Source: Sphingomonadales bacterium
GTDB lineage: Bacteria; Pseudomonadota; Alphaproteobacteria; Sphingomonadales; Sphingomonadaceae
NCBI GenBank assembly: GCA_028868535.1
Contig: JAGWUH010000018.1
Location: forward strand, 1 to 64,000
Reading direction: 5' to 3'
Length of the DNA: 64,000 nucleotides
The notes beneath the pieces are model-generated. The model was not told the DNA's origin, did not search any database, and saw only the letters and a program-made list of their open reading frames with translations. Shown in pieces: positions 1-7,915 of this stretch; the first letter of the stretch is position 1, and every line of letters begins with the position of its first letter. A program made the position numbers and the translations under genes.

Positions 1-336
<336 letters not shown>

Positions 337-525
337 TGTCACGAAACCACGGCACGAAGCAAAAAACCCCGCAAACCGCAGATCCGAACTTCAGGAGCCG
401 ATACCTGCACTGTCAAACGTAATGGATACGAAGGACATGCATAGGCTCGGCTTAATTAACCGGTACACGGAGCCTGAAGCTCCCCGGACCGGGCGCCGCC
501 GCCCACATGTCCCTTCATCAAAACC

Positions 526-541
526 AACAATGTCAAAGAGC
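526..541 (-). promoter_or_regulatory. boxA antitermination element of the rRNA leader
   Basis: Read on the minus strand the sequence is GCTCTTTGACATTGTT, matching the boxA form found in rRNA leaders, where NusB/NusE load an antitermination complex. It lies about 190 bases upstream of the 16S 5' end, a normal place for it. The match is by eye. Confidence 0.7.
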
Positions 542-677
542 CGCCACTCAACATCCCGCCGCACTCGCGACAAAATCAGGCGGACAACCAACGTTCCCCG
601 ATCTTCAATTTCGGGGGACTAGCTGTCCGTCTATGATGGCGACCGAGCGTGCCAGTTGAGTGGCCGTCGGTGAGGGC

Positions 678-706
678 CATGTGTGAGGGTGCGACTGATT
701 CGTCAA
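678..706 (-). promoter_or_regulatory. candidate rRNA operon promoter
   Basis: On the minus strand a -35 like TTGACG (701-706) is followed after 17 bases by a weak -10 like CACATG (678-683), with an A/T-rich block just upstream (about 719-755). The -35 plus UP-like block is typical of strong rRNA promoters, but the -10 is poor. A second TTGACA at 410-415 is also possible. The assignment is an inference. Confidence 0.35.
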
Positions 707-1014
707 CCCACCTTGATGCAGTTTTTTGAAAATTGATCGATTTTCCGGGTCATGTCATTGATTTGCAACCGATCGTCTCGTCGCTGCCATCGCGCATCCG
801 ACTTGGCAGGCCGGGTTGCCGCCCGTGATGAACTCTTTCGATTCGCTGCCGGATGGCAAACGGCGGCTCGATCGCGTTGGAAAGTGCGCTGGGGGGAGGG
901 TCTCCGAGACTGCGTCGATGCAGCTCGCATCCTGGGTCCGTCACCGAAGGGTACCCTGTTGCCCGGGAATTTGCCACAAGCCCTGGCCTCATCCGCAGGA
1001 GCGACGGAATTCCG

Positions 1015-1497
1015 ATGGCCCAGGTGACCCGCGCAACAAGAGCTCTCGACCTGGCCGGTGTGGCTTTCGCGGTGCGTTCCTATGCGTACGATGCCGATGC
1101 CGACAGCATTGGACTGGCCGCGGCCGAGAGTCTGAACGTTGACCCGGCGCAGGTGTTCAAGACCCTGATGGTGCTGGTCGATGGCACGGCCGCATGCGTG
1201 ATCGCGCCGAGCAACGGCGAGGTTTCGATGAAGCGCGTCGCGGCTGCATTGGGCGCCAAGTCGGCAGCGATGATGAAACCCGCCGATGCCGAGCGCATCT
1301 CCGGCTACAAGGTCGGTGGCATCAGCCCGTTTGGCCAGACGCGGCACTTGCCCGCCGTGCTCGACGAGACGGCGATGCTATGGGATGCCGTCTTCATCAA
1401 CGCGGGCCAGCGTGGTCTGCAGCTCCACCTTTCGGGCGAGGATGTCCGAAAGGTGCTGGACGCGGTGGTTGCCGATGTGAGCGTGGCCCGAACCTGA
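1015..1497 (+). CDS. ybaK: YbaK/aminoacyl-tRNA deacylase family protein (Cys-tRNA(Pro) deacylase type)
   Basis: A 160-residue protein covering the whole YbaK/ProX editing domain. Family members hydrolyse mischarged Cys-tRNA(Pro) in trans in the cytoplasm. Family-like segments are the central FKTLMVLVDG strand, the AAALGAK / KPADAERISGYKVGGISPFG block containing the conserved GGISP(F/L)G motif, and the closing INAGQRGLQLHL segment. The ATG at 1015 is chosen because AGGAG lies just upstream (about 997-1001) and the homologous region begins there. The longer open frame from 853 adds only low-complexity sequence. The gene stands alone, divergent from the rRNA operon. Confidence 0.93.
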   Translation: MAQVTRATRALDLAGVAFAVRSYAYDADADSIGLAAAESLNVDPAQVFKTLMVLVDGTAACVIAPSNGEVSMKRVAAALGAKSAAMMKPADAERISGYKVGGISPFGQTRHLPAVLDETAMLWDAVFINAGQRGLQLHLSGEDVRKVLDAVVADVSVART

Positions 1498-1548
1498 AGG
1501 GCATTGGCCGGCGACACTGAACTGCCCGGTAACGCCCGAAATGCCTGG

Positions 1549-1848
1549 TCAGATGGCAAACACCAGCGTGTCTCCCGCACGCGGCGTGACTGCCTCATAG
1601 GTCGGCAGCGGCTCGAATGTCTCGTCCGACAAGGCGACGTCGCCGAGCCCGCGGAGCTTGAAATGCCCGAGCTGGCGCTCGGCCTCCGAACGCCAGGCCT
1701 TGCTGAGGTTGAACGCTCCGACAAACAGGTCGCCGTGTCGTTCGTAGAGCAGGTGCGGTGCCAACGTGAGGGTTCCGCCATTGTACCGGGCGGAAATCGC
1801 CCGCCTTCGCGCAATCGCTTCCAGAATCGTCACGCGCACCTGATTCAT
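1549..1848 (-). CDS. small WYL-domain-like protein
   Basis: A 99-residue protein that looks like a stand-alone WYL-type fold. It opens with an I-x-x-A-I-x-x-x-R-x-I-S-A-R-Y-N-G segment, followed by L-x-L-A-P-H-L-L-Y and a hydrophobic strand DLFVGAFNLS, the order seen in WYL domains that sense ligands or nucleic acid. There is no HTH, so it is not a complete WYL transcription factor. The frame is open far upstream (to 2481) inside the neighbouring sulfatase, but only the part from the ATG at 1848 resembles a protein family. Function unknown. Confidence 0.65.
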   Translation of the reverse strand: MNQVRVTILEAIARRRAISARYNGGTLTLAPHLLYERHGDLFVGAFNLSKAWRSEAERQLGHFKLRGLGDVALSDETFEPLPTYEAVTPRAGDTLVFAI

Positions 1849-1967
1849 TTTCGTTGCAACCCACTCCAATTGTGCAGCGCAACATAACGCCTGCAACGGG
1901 TCGCAACAAGTGGGTAGATCATCGCGATTGCGGCGCGGTGTCTCGTCCGGCGTACGGGCAGTCCCGC

Positions 1968-4334
1968 TCAGCCCCCTTTGCCCGGCACGCTGAATGCGAA
2001 AGTCACGTCGCTTATCGTGCTGGGAAAGGGCTTCCCGGCATGATAGCCGGCCAACACCGGCGAGCCGGCGTCGTCGCCCACGCCAAACACTTCCGAAAGG
2101 CCGAAATACGCGGGCAGGGCGAAGCGCACCGCCTGCTGGGCCAGGACTCGCTCGCCCGCCCGGATGGTCACGGAAAAGTCGGTGCTTCCGTCCGCGCCCG
2201 GCTTGCGCTCGACCGACAGGGCGAGGCCGGTAACGCCCGCGGCGAGCGCCTCGGCGCTGGTGACCGAGACGCTGCCACCGCCGAGATCGTTCATGATAAG
2301 GCGGGGGTGGCCCTTGTCGAGGTACAGGCCGATGCCGCCCATCTGCCCGCCTTGCGCGAAGATCGGGCCAGTGACGTCGCCTGTCGGCAGATCCAGCCGG
2401 GCCGTCATGCGAAAGCCCAGCGCCGCGACGGGGGGTGCCATGGTGCCCGGAATTTCGCCGATGCGGCCCGGATAATGCCACTGGCCCTGTCGGCGGGCAA
2501 AGTCCCCACGCATTCGCGCCATCGATTCGGCCGCCGTGTCGGACAGGTTGAATACCGGATAGACGTTGTAGCGCTTCGCCTGCTCCTCGAAGGCCTTTGC
2601 CATTCGTGCCACCCGTTCGGGTTGCTCCTTTGCCCGGTCACGCGTCTGCCCGGGGTCTGCCACGGTATCGTAGAGTTCCCAGGGTTCATCGAAGGTCCGG
2701 GCGGTGTTCCATTCCCAGGTCTTCAGACGATGAGACGTGACGATCGACCATCCCTGCGACCACAGCGCCTTGTTGCCGTAAAGCTCGGTATACTGATCCC
2801 GGCCCTGCCGTGGATCGGCATCGACCGTGAAAGTGGCCGCCATGCTGCGCCCCTCCATCGGCGCCTGCGGAACGTCGTTGATGGTCTTCGCCAGCGGCAC
2901 CGCGGCGGCATCCAGCAGGGTCGGCGCGATGTCGGTCACGTGCACGAAACCGCGGCGCACGCCGCCACGGGCCGCGATGCCCCGGGGCCAGGCAACGATC
3001 AGTGGAACCCGCGTGCCTCCTTCGTGCGTGGTCTGCTTATAATAACGATAGGGCGTATCGCCCGCCACCGCCCAGCCCATGGCATAGTGCGGATAGGTCC
3101 TCGGGCCGCCCCAATCGTTGTAGAACGCCATGTTTTCCGCCACCCCTGGCGCCTTCCGGCTCGTAACCTCGGCCTCGTTGTACAGGCCGTCCGGCCCACC
3201 CTCTGCGCTGGCGCCATTGTCGCTGGCGATTACCATCAGCGTGTTGTCGAGTTCGCCGCTGGCGGCCAGGGCATCGAGCATGCGGCCGAATTGCGCGTCG
3301 GCGTAGGAAAGCGCTGCGGCGAAAACCTCCATCTGCCGCGCATAAAGACGCTTCTGGTCTGCACTCAGGCTGTCCCAGGCCGGCATGCCTTCCGGACGCG
3401 GGGCCAGCCGGGTACCCGCCGGCACCAGCCCCCGGGCGATCTGGGCCTTCAGCACCTGCGCCCGGGCCTTGTCCCAGCCGATGTCGAACTTGCCATGGTA
3501 GCGCGCGATCCAGTCGGCCGGGGCGTGGTGCGGCGCATGGGCGGCACCGGTTGCCCAATAGAGCAGGAACGGACGCTTCCGGCCGGCATCGCCGGCCGCC
3601 CCGCGCGCGCCGATCATCGCGATGGCCTGATCGGCGAGATCCGTCGAAAGATGATACGCGCCGTCGCCGGGCCTGGCGGTCGGTTGGGTGTCGCGCCACA
3701 ACACCGGGTTCCACTGGTCCGCATCGGCGGCCAGAAAACCGTAGAAGTGGTCGAAGCCCTGGCCCGTGGCCCAGTGCGTGAAGGGGCCTGCCGGGCTGGC
3801 CTCCTCGTTGGGCAGATGATCCCACTTGCCCAGCGCGAAAGTCGTGTAGCCCGCCTGGCGAAGATTGGCGGCGATGGTCCCGTCTTCGGCCGGGATCCTG
3901 CCATCATGCCCGGGCAGGCCCTCGCGCGCGGCGGTGGCGTGGCCGCCGATATGCACGCTGTGCGGATTGCGCCCCGTCAGCATCGCGGCCCGGCTTGCCG
4001 AACAGATCGGGGCGGTGTGGTAATTGGTGTAGCGCAGCCCCATGCCCGCCACCCGGTCGATGTTCGGCGTATCGACCAGCCCGCCATAGCAGGACAACTG
4101 CCCGAAGCCGACGTCGTCCATCATCCAGATCAGCACGTTGGGCTTGCCGGCGGCCACGGCTGCCGGAGCCGCGGGAGCGGGCGCGGACGCAGCCGGAGCG
4201 CCTTCGGCAGCGAAGGGGGAAGCGATGTTCTGCTGCGCCGCGGCCTCGCCCGCCACCGTCACGGTCGCCGCGGCGATCACCGCCATGTGCGACAGGCCCG
4301 AACGCGCAATCCCCTGCCATGCCTGCCGCTTCAT
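1968..4334 (-). CDS. secreted arylsulfatase (type I, formylglycine)
   Basis: A 788-residue sulfatase. A signal peptide (about residues 1-34, ending AAAQQ) and a low-complexity Ala/Pro linker precede the sulfatase fold, which starts at KPNVLIWMMDDVGFG (metal Asp73/Asp74). The maturation motif CSASR (Cys111) followed by LTGRN marks a C-x-A-x-R type I sulfatase whose Cys becomes formylglycine. A later S-D-N-G-A-S-A-E-G-G segment supplies further metal ligands. The C-terminal ~250 residues are an extra domain shared with the paralogue at 5415-7811. Probable role: periplasmic or secreted release of sulfate from an organic sulfate ester. ATG 4334 has GGAGGGGACGAGG just upstream. Confidence 0.93.
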   Translation of the reverse strand: MKRQAWQGIARSGLSHMAVIAAATVTVAGEAAAQQNIASPFAAEGAPAASAPAPAAPAAVAAGKPNVLIWMMDDVGFGQLSCYGGLVDTPNIDRVAGMGLRYTNYHTAPICSASRAAMLTGRNPHSVHIGGHATAAREGLPGHDGRIPAEDGTIAANLRQAGYTTFALGKWDHLPNEEASPAGPFTHWATGQGFDHFYGFLAADADQWNPVLWRDTQPTARPGDGAYHLSTDLADQAIAMIGARGAAGDAGRKRPFLLYWATGAAHAPHHAPADWIARYHGKFDIGWDKARAQVLKAQIARGLVPAGTRLAPRPEGMPAWDSLSADQKRLYARQMEVFAAALSYADAQFGRMLDALAASGELDNTLMVIASDNGASAEGGPDGLYNEAEVTSRKAPGVAENMAFYNDWGGPRTYPHYAMGWAVAGDTPYRYYKQTTHEGGTRVPLIVAWPRGIAARGGVRRGFVHVTDIAPTLLDAAAVPLAKTINDVPQAPMEGRSMAATFTVDADPRQGRDQYTELYGNKALWSQGWSIVTSHRLKTWEWNTARTFDEPWELYDTVADPGQTRDRAKEQPERVARMAKAFEEQAKRYNVYPVFNLSDTAAESMARMRGDFARRQGQWHYPGRIGEIPGTMAPPVAALGFRMTARLDLPTGDVTGPIFAQGGQMGGIGLYLDKGHPRLIMNDLGGGSVSVTSAEALAAGVTGLALSVERKPGADGSTDFSVTIRAGERVLAQQAVRFALPAYFGLSEVFGVGDDAGSPVLAGYHAGKPFPSTISDVTFAFSVPGKGG

Positions 4335-4364
4335 CGCCTCGTCCCCTCCATTCGCCCGGCAGGA

Positions 4365-4396
4365 AGTTAGTCTGGCACTTGCATGTCGTCCAATGC
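4365..4396 (-). promoter_or_regulatory. promoter of the first arylsulfatase, shared with the second
   Basis: On the minus strand: -35 TTGGAC (4388-4393), 17 bases, -10 CTAACT (4365-4370). The block GCATTGGACGACATG (4382-4396) matches 13 of 15 positions of the block at 5351-5365 in front of the other arylsulfatase. Both blocks end 47-49 bases before their start codon. Similarity continues through the -10, so this reads as a conserved core promoter, perhaps overlapping an activator site. Confidence 0.6.
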
Positions 4397-4443
4397 CGAT
4401 CGCGTGATGAAAGCATTACCGCAGGGAATACCCGGCGCTTCGG

Positions 4444-5319
4444 CTATTCCCCCTTGGCCAGCATCGCCGTCAACTGTCGCGTCAGCTCCACCGCCGCCGG
4501 GGAAAGCGTGCGACCGCGCCGGCGCACCACCGCGACTTCGCTTTCGATCCCGCGAAAATCGTCGACGTCCAGGGCCAGGAGCCGTCCTTCGGCGATGTCG
4601 GTATGCAGCACGGTGGGAGAGGCCAGCCAGACGCAGTCGCTCTCCAGCACGAGCTCGCGCAGGATATGATAGTTGTCGCACGTGAACGTGCCGGTCCCGT
4701 CCATCAGCCCGCCCAGGCTGGTGCCGGCGGCACTGGCCTGGGGATAGCGGGCGAGGTCGGCAACCGTCAGTCGCGGTGCATCGGCCAGCGGGTGGCCGGT
4801 GCGCACGAGGAAGGCGAGGTCGACCGAACCGATCCGCGTGATGTCCAGGTCGGGCAACGCGCGGATCGACCAGGAATTGCCGAAGATCAGTTCGATGCGA
4901 TCCTCCATCAGTTCCTGCACCAGGAATTCCGGAGTCCGCACCGAAGCCCGCAGGTGCACGCCCGGCTGCGCCTGCAACAGCCGCCGCGCGAAAGTCGGCA
5001 ACAGCATCGCCAGCAGCGGCCCGATGCCGATCGCCAGGTCACCCCCCGCTCCCCGGGCATAGAGCCGCAAGTTGTGATCGAGGTCGCGGGCGGCCCGCAG
5101 GACCCGTTCCGCCTCGGCGATCACCAGCCGCCCCATGGCGGTGGGCGTCACCCCGGACCGGTCACGGTCGAACAGGCGCAGCCCCACCCGCTGTTCAAAT
5201 CCGGCGATGGAGCGGCTGAGCGCGGGCTGGGTGATGTGCAGGTCTTCCGCCGCGCGCGAAAAGCTGCGCGTCCGGGCGATCGCGACGACGTGGCGCAGCC
5301 GGGTCAGATCGATATCCAT
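4444..5319 (-). CDS. LysR family transcriptional regulator, sulfatase-linked
   Basis: A 291-residue LysR regulator. Residues 1-60 carry the winged HTH (LRHVVAIARTRSFSRAAEDL, ITQPALSRSIAGFE), followed by a substrate-binding-like effector domain. It sits between two arylsulfatase genes, divergent from the one at 5415 and upstream of the one ending at 1968, so control of both is the natural reading. The 95-base gap to the second sulfatase holds an ATGC-N8-GCAT dyad (5349-5364) and ATCATG/CATGAT half-sites (about 5331-5367), plausible operator material. The effector could be sulfate, a sulfate ester or an aromatic product; nothing in the sequence decides. Confidence 0.92.
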   Translation of the reverse strand: MDIDLTRLRHVVAIARTRSFSRAAEDLHITQPALSRSIAGFEQRVGLRLFDRDRSGVTPTAMGRLVIAEAERVLRAARDLDHNLRLYARGAGGDLAIGIGPLLAMLLPTFARRLLQAQPGVHLRASVRTPEFLVQELMEDRIELIFGNSWSIRALPDLDITRIGSVDLAFLVRTGHPLADAPRLTVADLARYPQASAAGTSLGGLMDGTGTFTCDNYHILRELVLESDCVWLASPTVLHTDIAEGRLLALDVDDFRGIESEVAVVRRRGRTLSPAAVELTRQLTAMLAKGE

Positions 5320-5350
5320 AAGCTCCGGTTATCATGTCGGGCATCAGAAT

Positions 5351-5382
5351 GCATTAGACGGCATGATGGCGCCTGCCTAACC
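5351..5382 (+). promoter_or_regulatory. promoter of the second arylsulfatase, shared with the first
   Basis: -35 TTAGAC (5354-5359), 17 bases, -10 CTAACC (5377-5382). The block GCATTAGACGGCATG (5351-5365) is the counterpart of the one at 4382-4396. Similarity extends downstream through a GCC-n-G-n-CTAAC stretch. The start codon is 49 bases beyond the block, against 47 in the other gene. Confidence 0.6.
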
Positions 5383-5414
5383 TCGTCCCTAAGCGAGCGG
5401 CGGGGAGCGAGAGG

Positions 5415-7811
5415 ATGAGACAGCAGAAGCTTGCGAGATGCCTTGCCCTGGCGGCAACCGCTGCCTGGGTGATGCCGGCCGGTGCGCAACCGGCTGTGCC
5501 TTCCCCGACTCCCCCGGCAACCGGCGCGACGGCGCGGCCCGATGCTGCGTCCCTGCCCGATCGTTCGATCCTGCCGATCCCGCGCCCGCCCTTCGACGGC
5601 CAGATCGGGGAGAGTGCCCTGGATTCCCGGCCTGACAGCCATGTCCCGGCGCGCGCCCCCGCTGGCGCCCCCAATCTGTTGCTGTTCATGGGGGACGACG
5701 TCGGCTTCGCCATGTCGAGCACGTTCGGCGGCCCTGTGCCGACGCCCAACATGGACCGCCTGGCGGCCAGGGGGCAGGTCTACAACCGCTTCCACACCAC
5801 CGCGATCTGTTCGCCCAGCCGCGCCGCCTTGCTGACCGGCCGCAACGCCCACAACGCCGGCGTGGGCTATCTCAGCGACATCGCGGCCGGCTTTCCGGGC
5901 TATGGTGGCCGGATCCTGCCGGAAACCGCCACCATCGCACGCATCCTGCGCGGCAACGGCTATGCCACCGCGATGTTCGGCAAGCATCACAACGTGCCGA
6001 CCGAGGAACGCAGCGCGGCCGGCCCGTTCGATTCCTGGCCCACCGGGCTCGGCTTCGATTATTTCCTGGGCTTCCCTGCCGGGGACAGTGACCAGTTCAG
6101 CCCGATCCTCTATCGTGGCACCAGCCGGGTGGACCCGGACGAAGGCCACGGCCAGATGCTGGATACGCGTCTGGCAGACGATATCCTGCGCTGGGTCCAC
6201 AACCAGAAGGCCGGCGCGCCCGACAAGCCTTTCCTCGTGTATTGGGCGCCGGGCTCGACCCATGCCCCTCACCAGGCGCCGGCGGACCTGATCGCCCGGT
6301 TCAGGGGCCAGTTCGACCAGGGCTGGGATCGCCTGCGTGTGGAAACCTTCCGGCGGCAACTGGCGCAGGGGATCGTGCCGAAAGGCACCAGGCTGACCGC
6401 GCGCCCCGGCGAGATTCCGGCCTGGGACAGCCTGTCGCCTGCACAAAAGGCGTTTGCCGCCCGCACCATGGAGGTTGCGGCGGCGCAGCTGGTCTTCCAG
6501 GACCGGCAACTCGGTCGCGTTCTCGATGAACTGCAACGCATGGGCCAGCTCGACAACACGCTGATCGCGCTCGTCCAGGGCGACAATGGCGCGAGCGGCG
6601 AGGGCGGTCCCGCCGGAACCATAGACGAACTGCGCTCGATGGGGCGCAACGACGAGGATCCGGCCTGGCTGGAAGCCAACATCGATCGGCTGGGCGGCCC
6701 GCTGACGTACGAGAACTATCCGGCGGGCTTTGCCTGGGCGATGAACACGCCGCTGCGCTGGACCAAGCAATACGCGTCGATGCTCGGCGGCATCCGCAAC
6801 GGGCTGATCCTGTCCTGGCCCGGTCACGTCGCCCACCCGGGCACGGTCTGCAGCGAATTCGGCCACCTTGTCGACATCGCCCCGACCATGCTCGAGGCCG
6901 CCCGCGTCCCGGTCCCGCGCATGGTCGATGGCGCGGTGCAGAAGCCGATGGACGGTCGCAGCCTGCTGCCCAGTCTCAGCCGCTGCGAGGCGGACCGGCC
7001 CCGCACGCAGTACTTCGAGATGACCGGCAAGGTCGGCCTCTATCACGACGGCTGGTTCCTCAGCGGCGATGATGACCGCGTCGCATGGAAGAACCTGCCG
7101 CCAGGCGGGACGCATCCGGTGACGCACTGGGCACTCTATGATCTCGCCCACGATTTCTCGCAGTCCACCGATCTCGCCGCGAAACAGCCGGAAAGGCTGA
7201 ACGAGATGATGGCGGTCTGGCAGGCAGAAGCCCGCCGCAACGGCGTCTTCCCGCTCGATCACCGCCAGGGCCCCGGCCGCGCCAACCCGGCGGCCATGTT
7301 CGCGGGCGGCGGCAAGCACTTCGATTTCTGGGGCAAGGACGTATCCGTGCCGGCGCTCGGGCGGCCGATGCTGTTCGGCCGTTCGTTCACGCTCGACGCC
7401 GATCTTGTGCTGGACAAGCCCGATGCATCGGGGGTGGTCGTCGCGCTCGGCAGCCACTTCGGCGGCTGGAGCCTCTTCCTCGATCGTGGCCATCCGGCAT
7501 TCGTCTGGGCCCAGTCCACCGACCCCAGGGAAATGGCCCGTGTTCGTGCCGCCGCCACGTTGCCCGCGGGAGCAACGAAGCTGCGCCTGCGGTTCGTTTC
7601 GCGGGGATTCGGCAGCGGCGCCGAGGCGATCCTGAGCAGCGCCGGCGAGGAACTGGCGCGGGTAAGCCTGCCCTCCGCCATCCTGCTGCCGGCCGGCGGC
7701 GGCGAAACCCTGGACGTGGGCCGCGATCTCGGCGTCACCGTAACCGACTATGCGACACCGCACGGCAACATCGAAGGCGACGTGCCGCGCGTCGCGGTGG
7801 ATTTCGACTGA
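5415..7811 (+). CDS. secreted arylsulfatase (type I, formylglycine), paralogue
   Basis: A 798-residue paralogue of the sulfatase at 1968-4334, with the same architecture. A signal peptide (about 1-24, ending PAGAQ) and linker are followed by the sulfatase domain from APNLLLFMGDDVGF (Asp94/Asp95). The maturation motif is CSPSR (Cys132) followed by LTGRN, the classical C-x-P-x-R form. A G-D-N-G-A-S-G-E-G-G segment gives later metal ligands, and the C-terminal extra domain (about 560-798) matches that of the paralogue. The two enzymes probably act on related sulfate esters. The start at 5415 follows GGGGAGCGAGAGG. A long open frame on the opposite strand is a coding shadow. Confidence 0.93.
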   Translation: MRQQKLARCLALAATAAWVMPAGAQPAVPSPTPPATGATARPDAASLPDRSILPIPRPPFDGQIGESALDSRPDSHVPARAPAGAPNLLLFMGDDVGFAMSSTFGGPVPTPNMDRLAARGQVYNRFHTTAICSPSRAALLTGRNAHNAGVGYLSDIAAGFPGYGGRILPETATIARILRGNGYATAMFGKHHNVPTEERSAAGPFDSWPTGLGFDYFLGFPAGDSDQFSPILYRGTSRVDPDEGHGQMLDTRLADDILRWVHNQKAGAPDKPFLVYWAPGSTHAPHQAPADLIARFRGQFDQGWDRLRVETFRRQLAQGIVPKGTRLTARPGEIPAWDSLSPAQKAFAARTMEVAAAQLVFQDRQLGRVLDELQRMGQLDNTLIALVQGDNGASGEGGPAGTIDELRSMGRNDEDPAWLEANIDRLGGPLTYENYPAGFAWAMNTPLRWTKQYASMLGGIRNGLILSWPGHVAHPGTVCSEFGHLVDIAPTMLEAARVPVPRMVDGAVQKPMDGRSLLPSLSRCEADRPRTQYFEMTGKVGLYHDGWFLSGDDDRVAWKNLPPGGTHPVTHWALYDLAHDFSQSTDLAAKQPERLNEMMAVWQAEARRNGVFPLDHRQGPGRANPAAMFAGGGKHFDFWGKDVSVPALGRPMLFGRSFTLDADLVLDKPDASGVVVALGSHFGGWSLFLDRGHPAFVWAQSTDPREMARVRAAATLPAGATKLRLRFVSRGFGSGAEAILSSAGEELARVSLPSAILLPAGGGETLDVGRDLGVTVTDYATPHGNIEGDVPRVAVDFD

Positions 7812-7857
7812 ACGGTAAGGGCGGTCCCGCTTCGGGCACCAGCGCCTGAAACAGCGC

Positions 7858-7887
7858 GAGCCGGGCAGCTGGAAGGCTGCCCGGCTC
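7858..7887. terminator. hairpin between convergent genes
   Basis: A perfect 12-base-pair stem: GAGCCGGGCAGC (7858-7869), six-base loop, GCTGCCCGGCTC (7876-7887). It lies between the ends of the arylsulfatase (plus) and a TonB receptor (minus). There is no long T run, but position and stem strength fit a bidirectional terminator. Confidence 0.65.
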
Positions 7888-7915
7888 GTCTGATTGCACC
7901 GAATGGTGCCTTAGC

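Larger units (their letters stand above)
337..1014. other. rRNA operon leader and divergent intergenic region
   Basis: This 678-base stretch separates the rRNA operon (minus strand) from ybaK (plus strand). It holds the rRNA leader with boxA, a candidate promoter and an A/T-rich block at about 719-755 that could act as an UP element. Open frames here on both strands have no recognisable protein signature, and I call none of them a gene. Confidence 0.6.

Noticed and set aside
1854..4370. 838-codon plus-strand frame opposite the first arylsulfatase
   Set aside because: No recognisable domain and Arg/His/Gly-rich; sulfatase on the minus strand has all catalytic motifs.
5304..7763. 819-codon open frame antisense to the second arylsulfatase
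   Set aside because: Arg/Gly/Ala-rich composition without domain signatures, fully overlapping a well-supported gene. It is a high-GC coding shadow.
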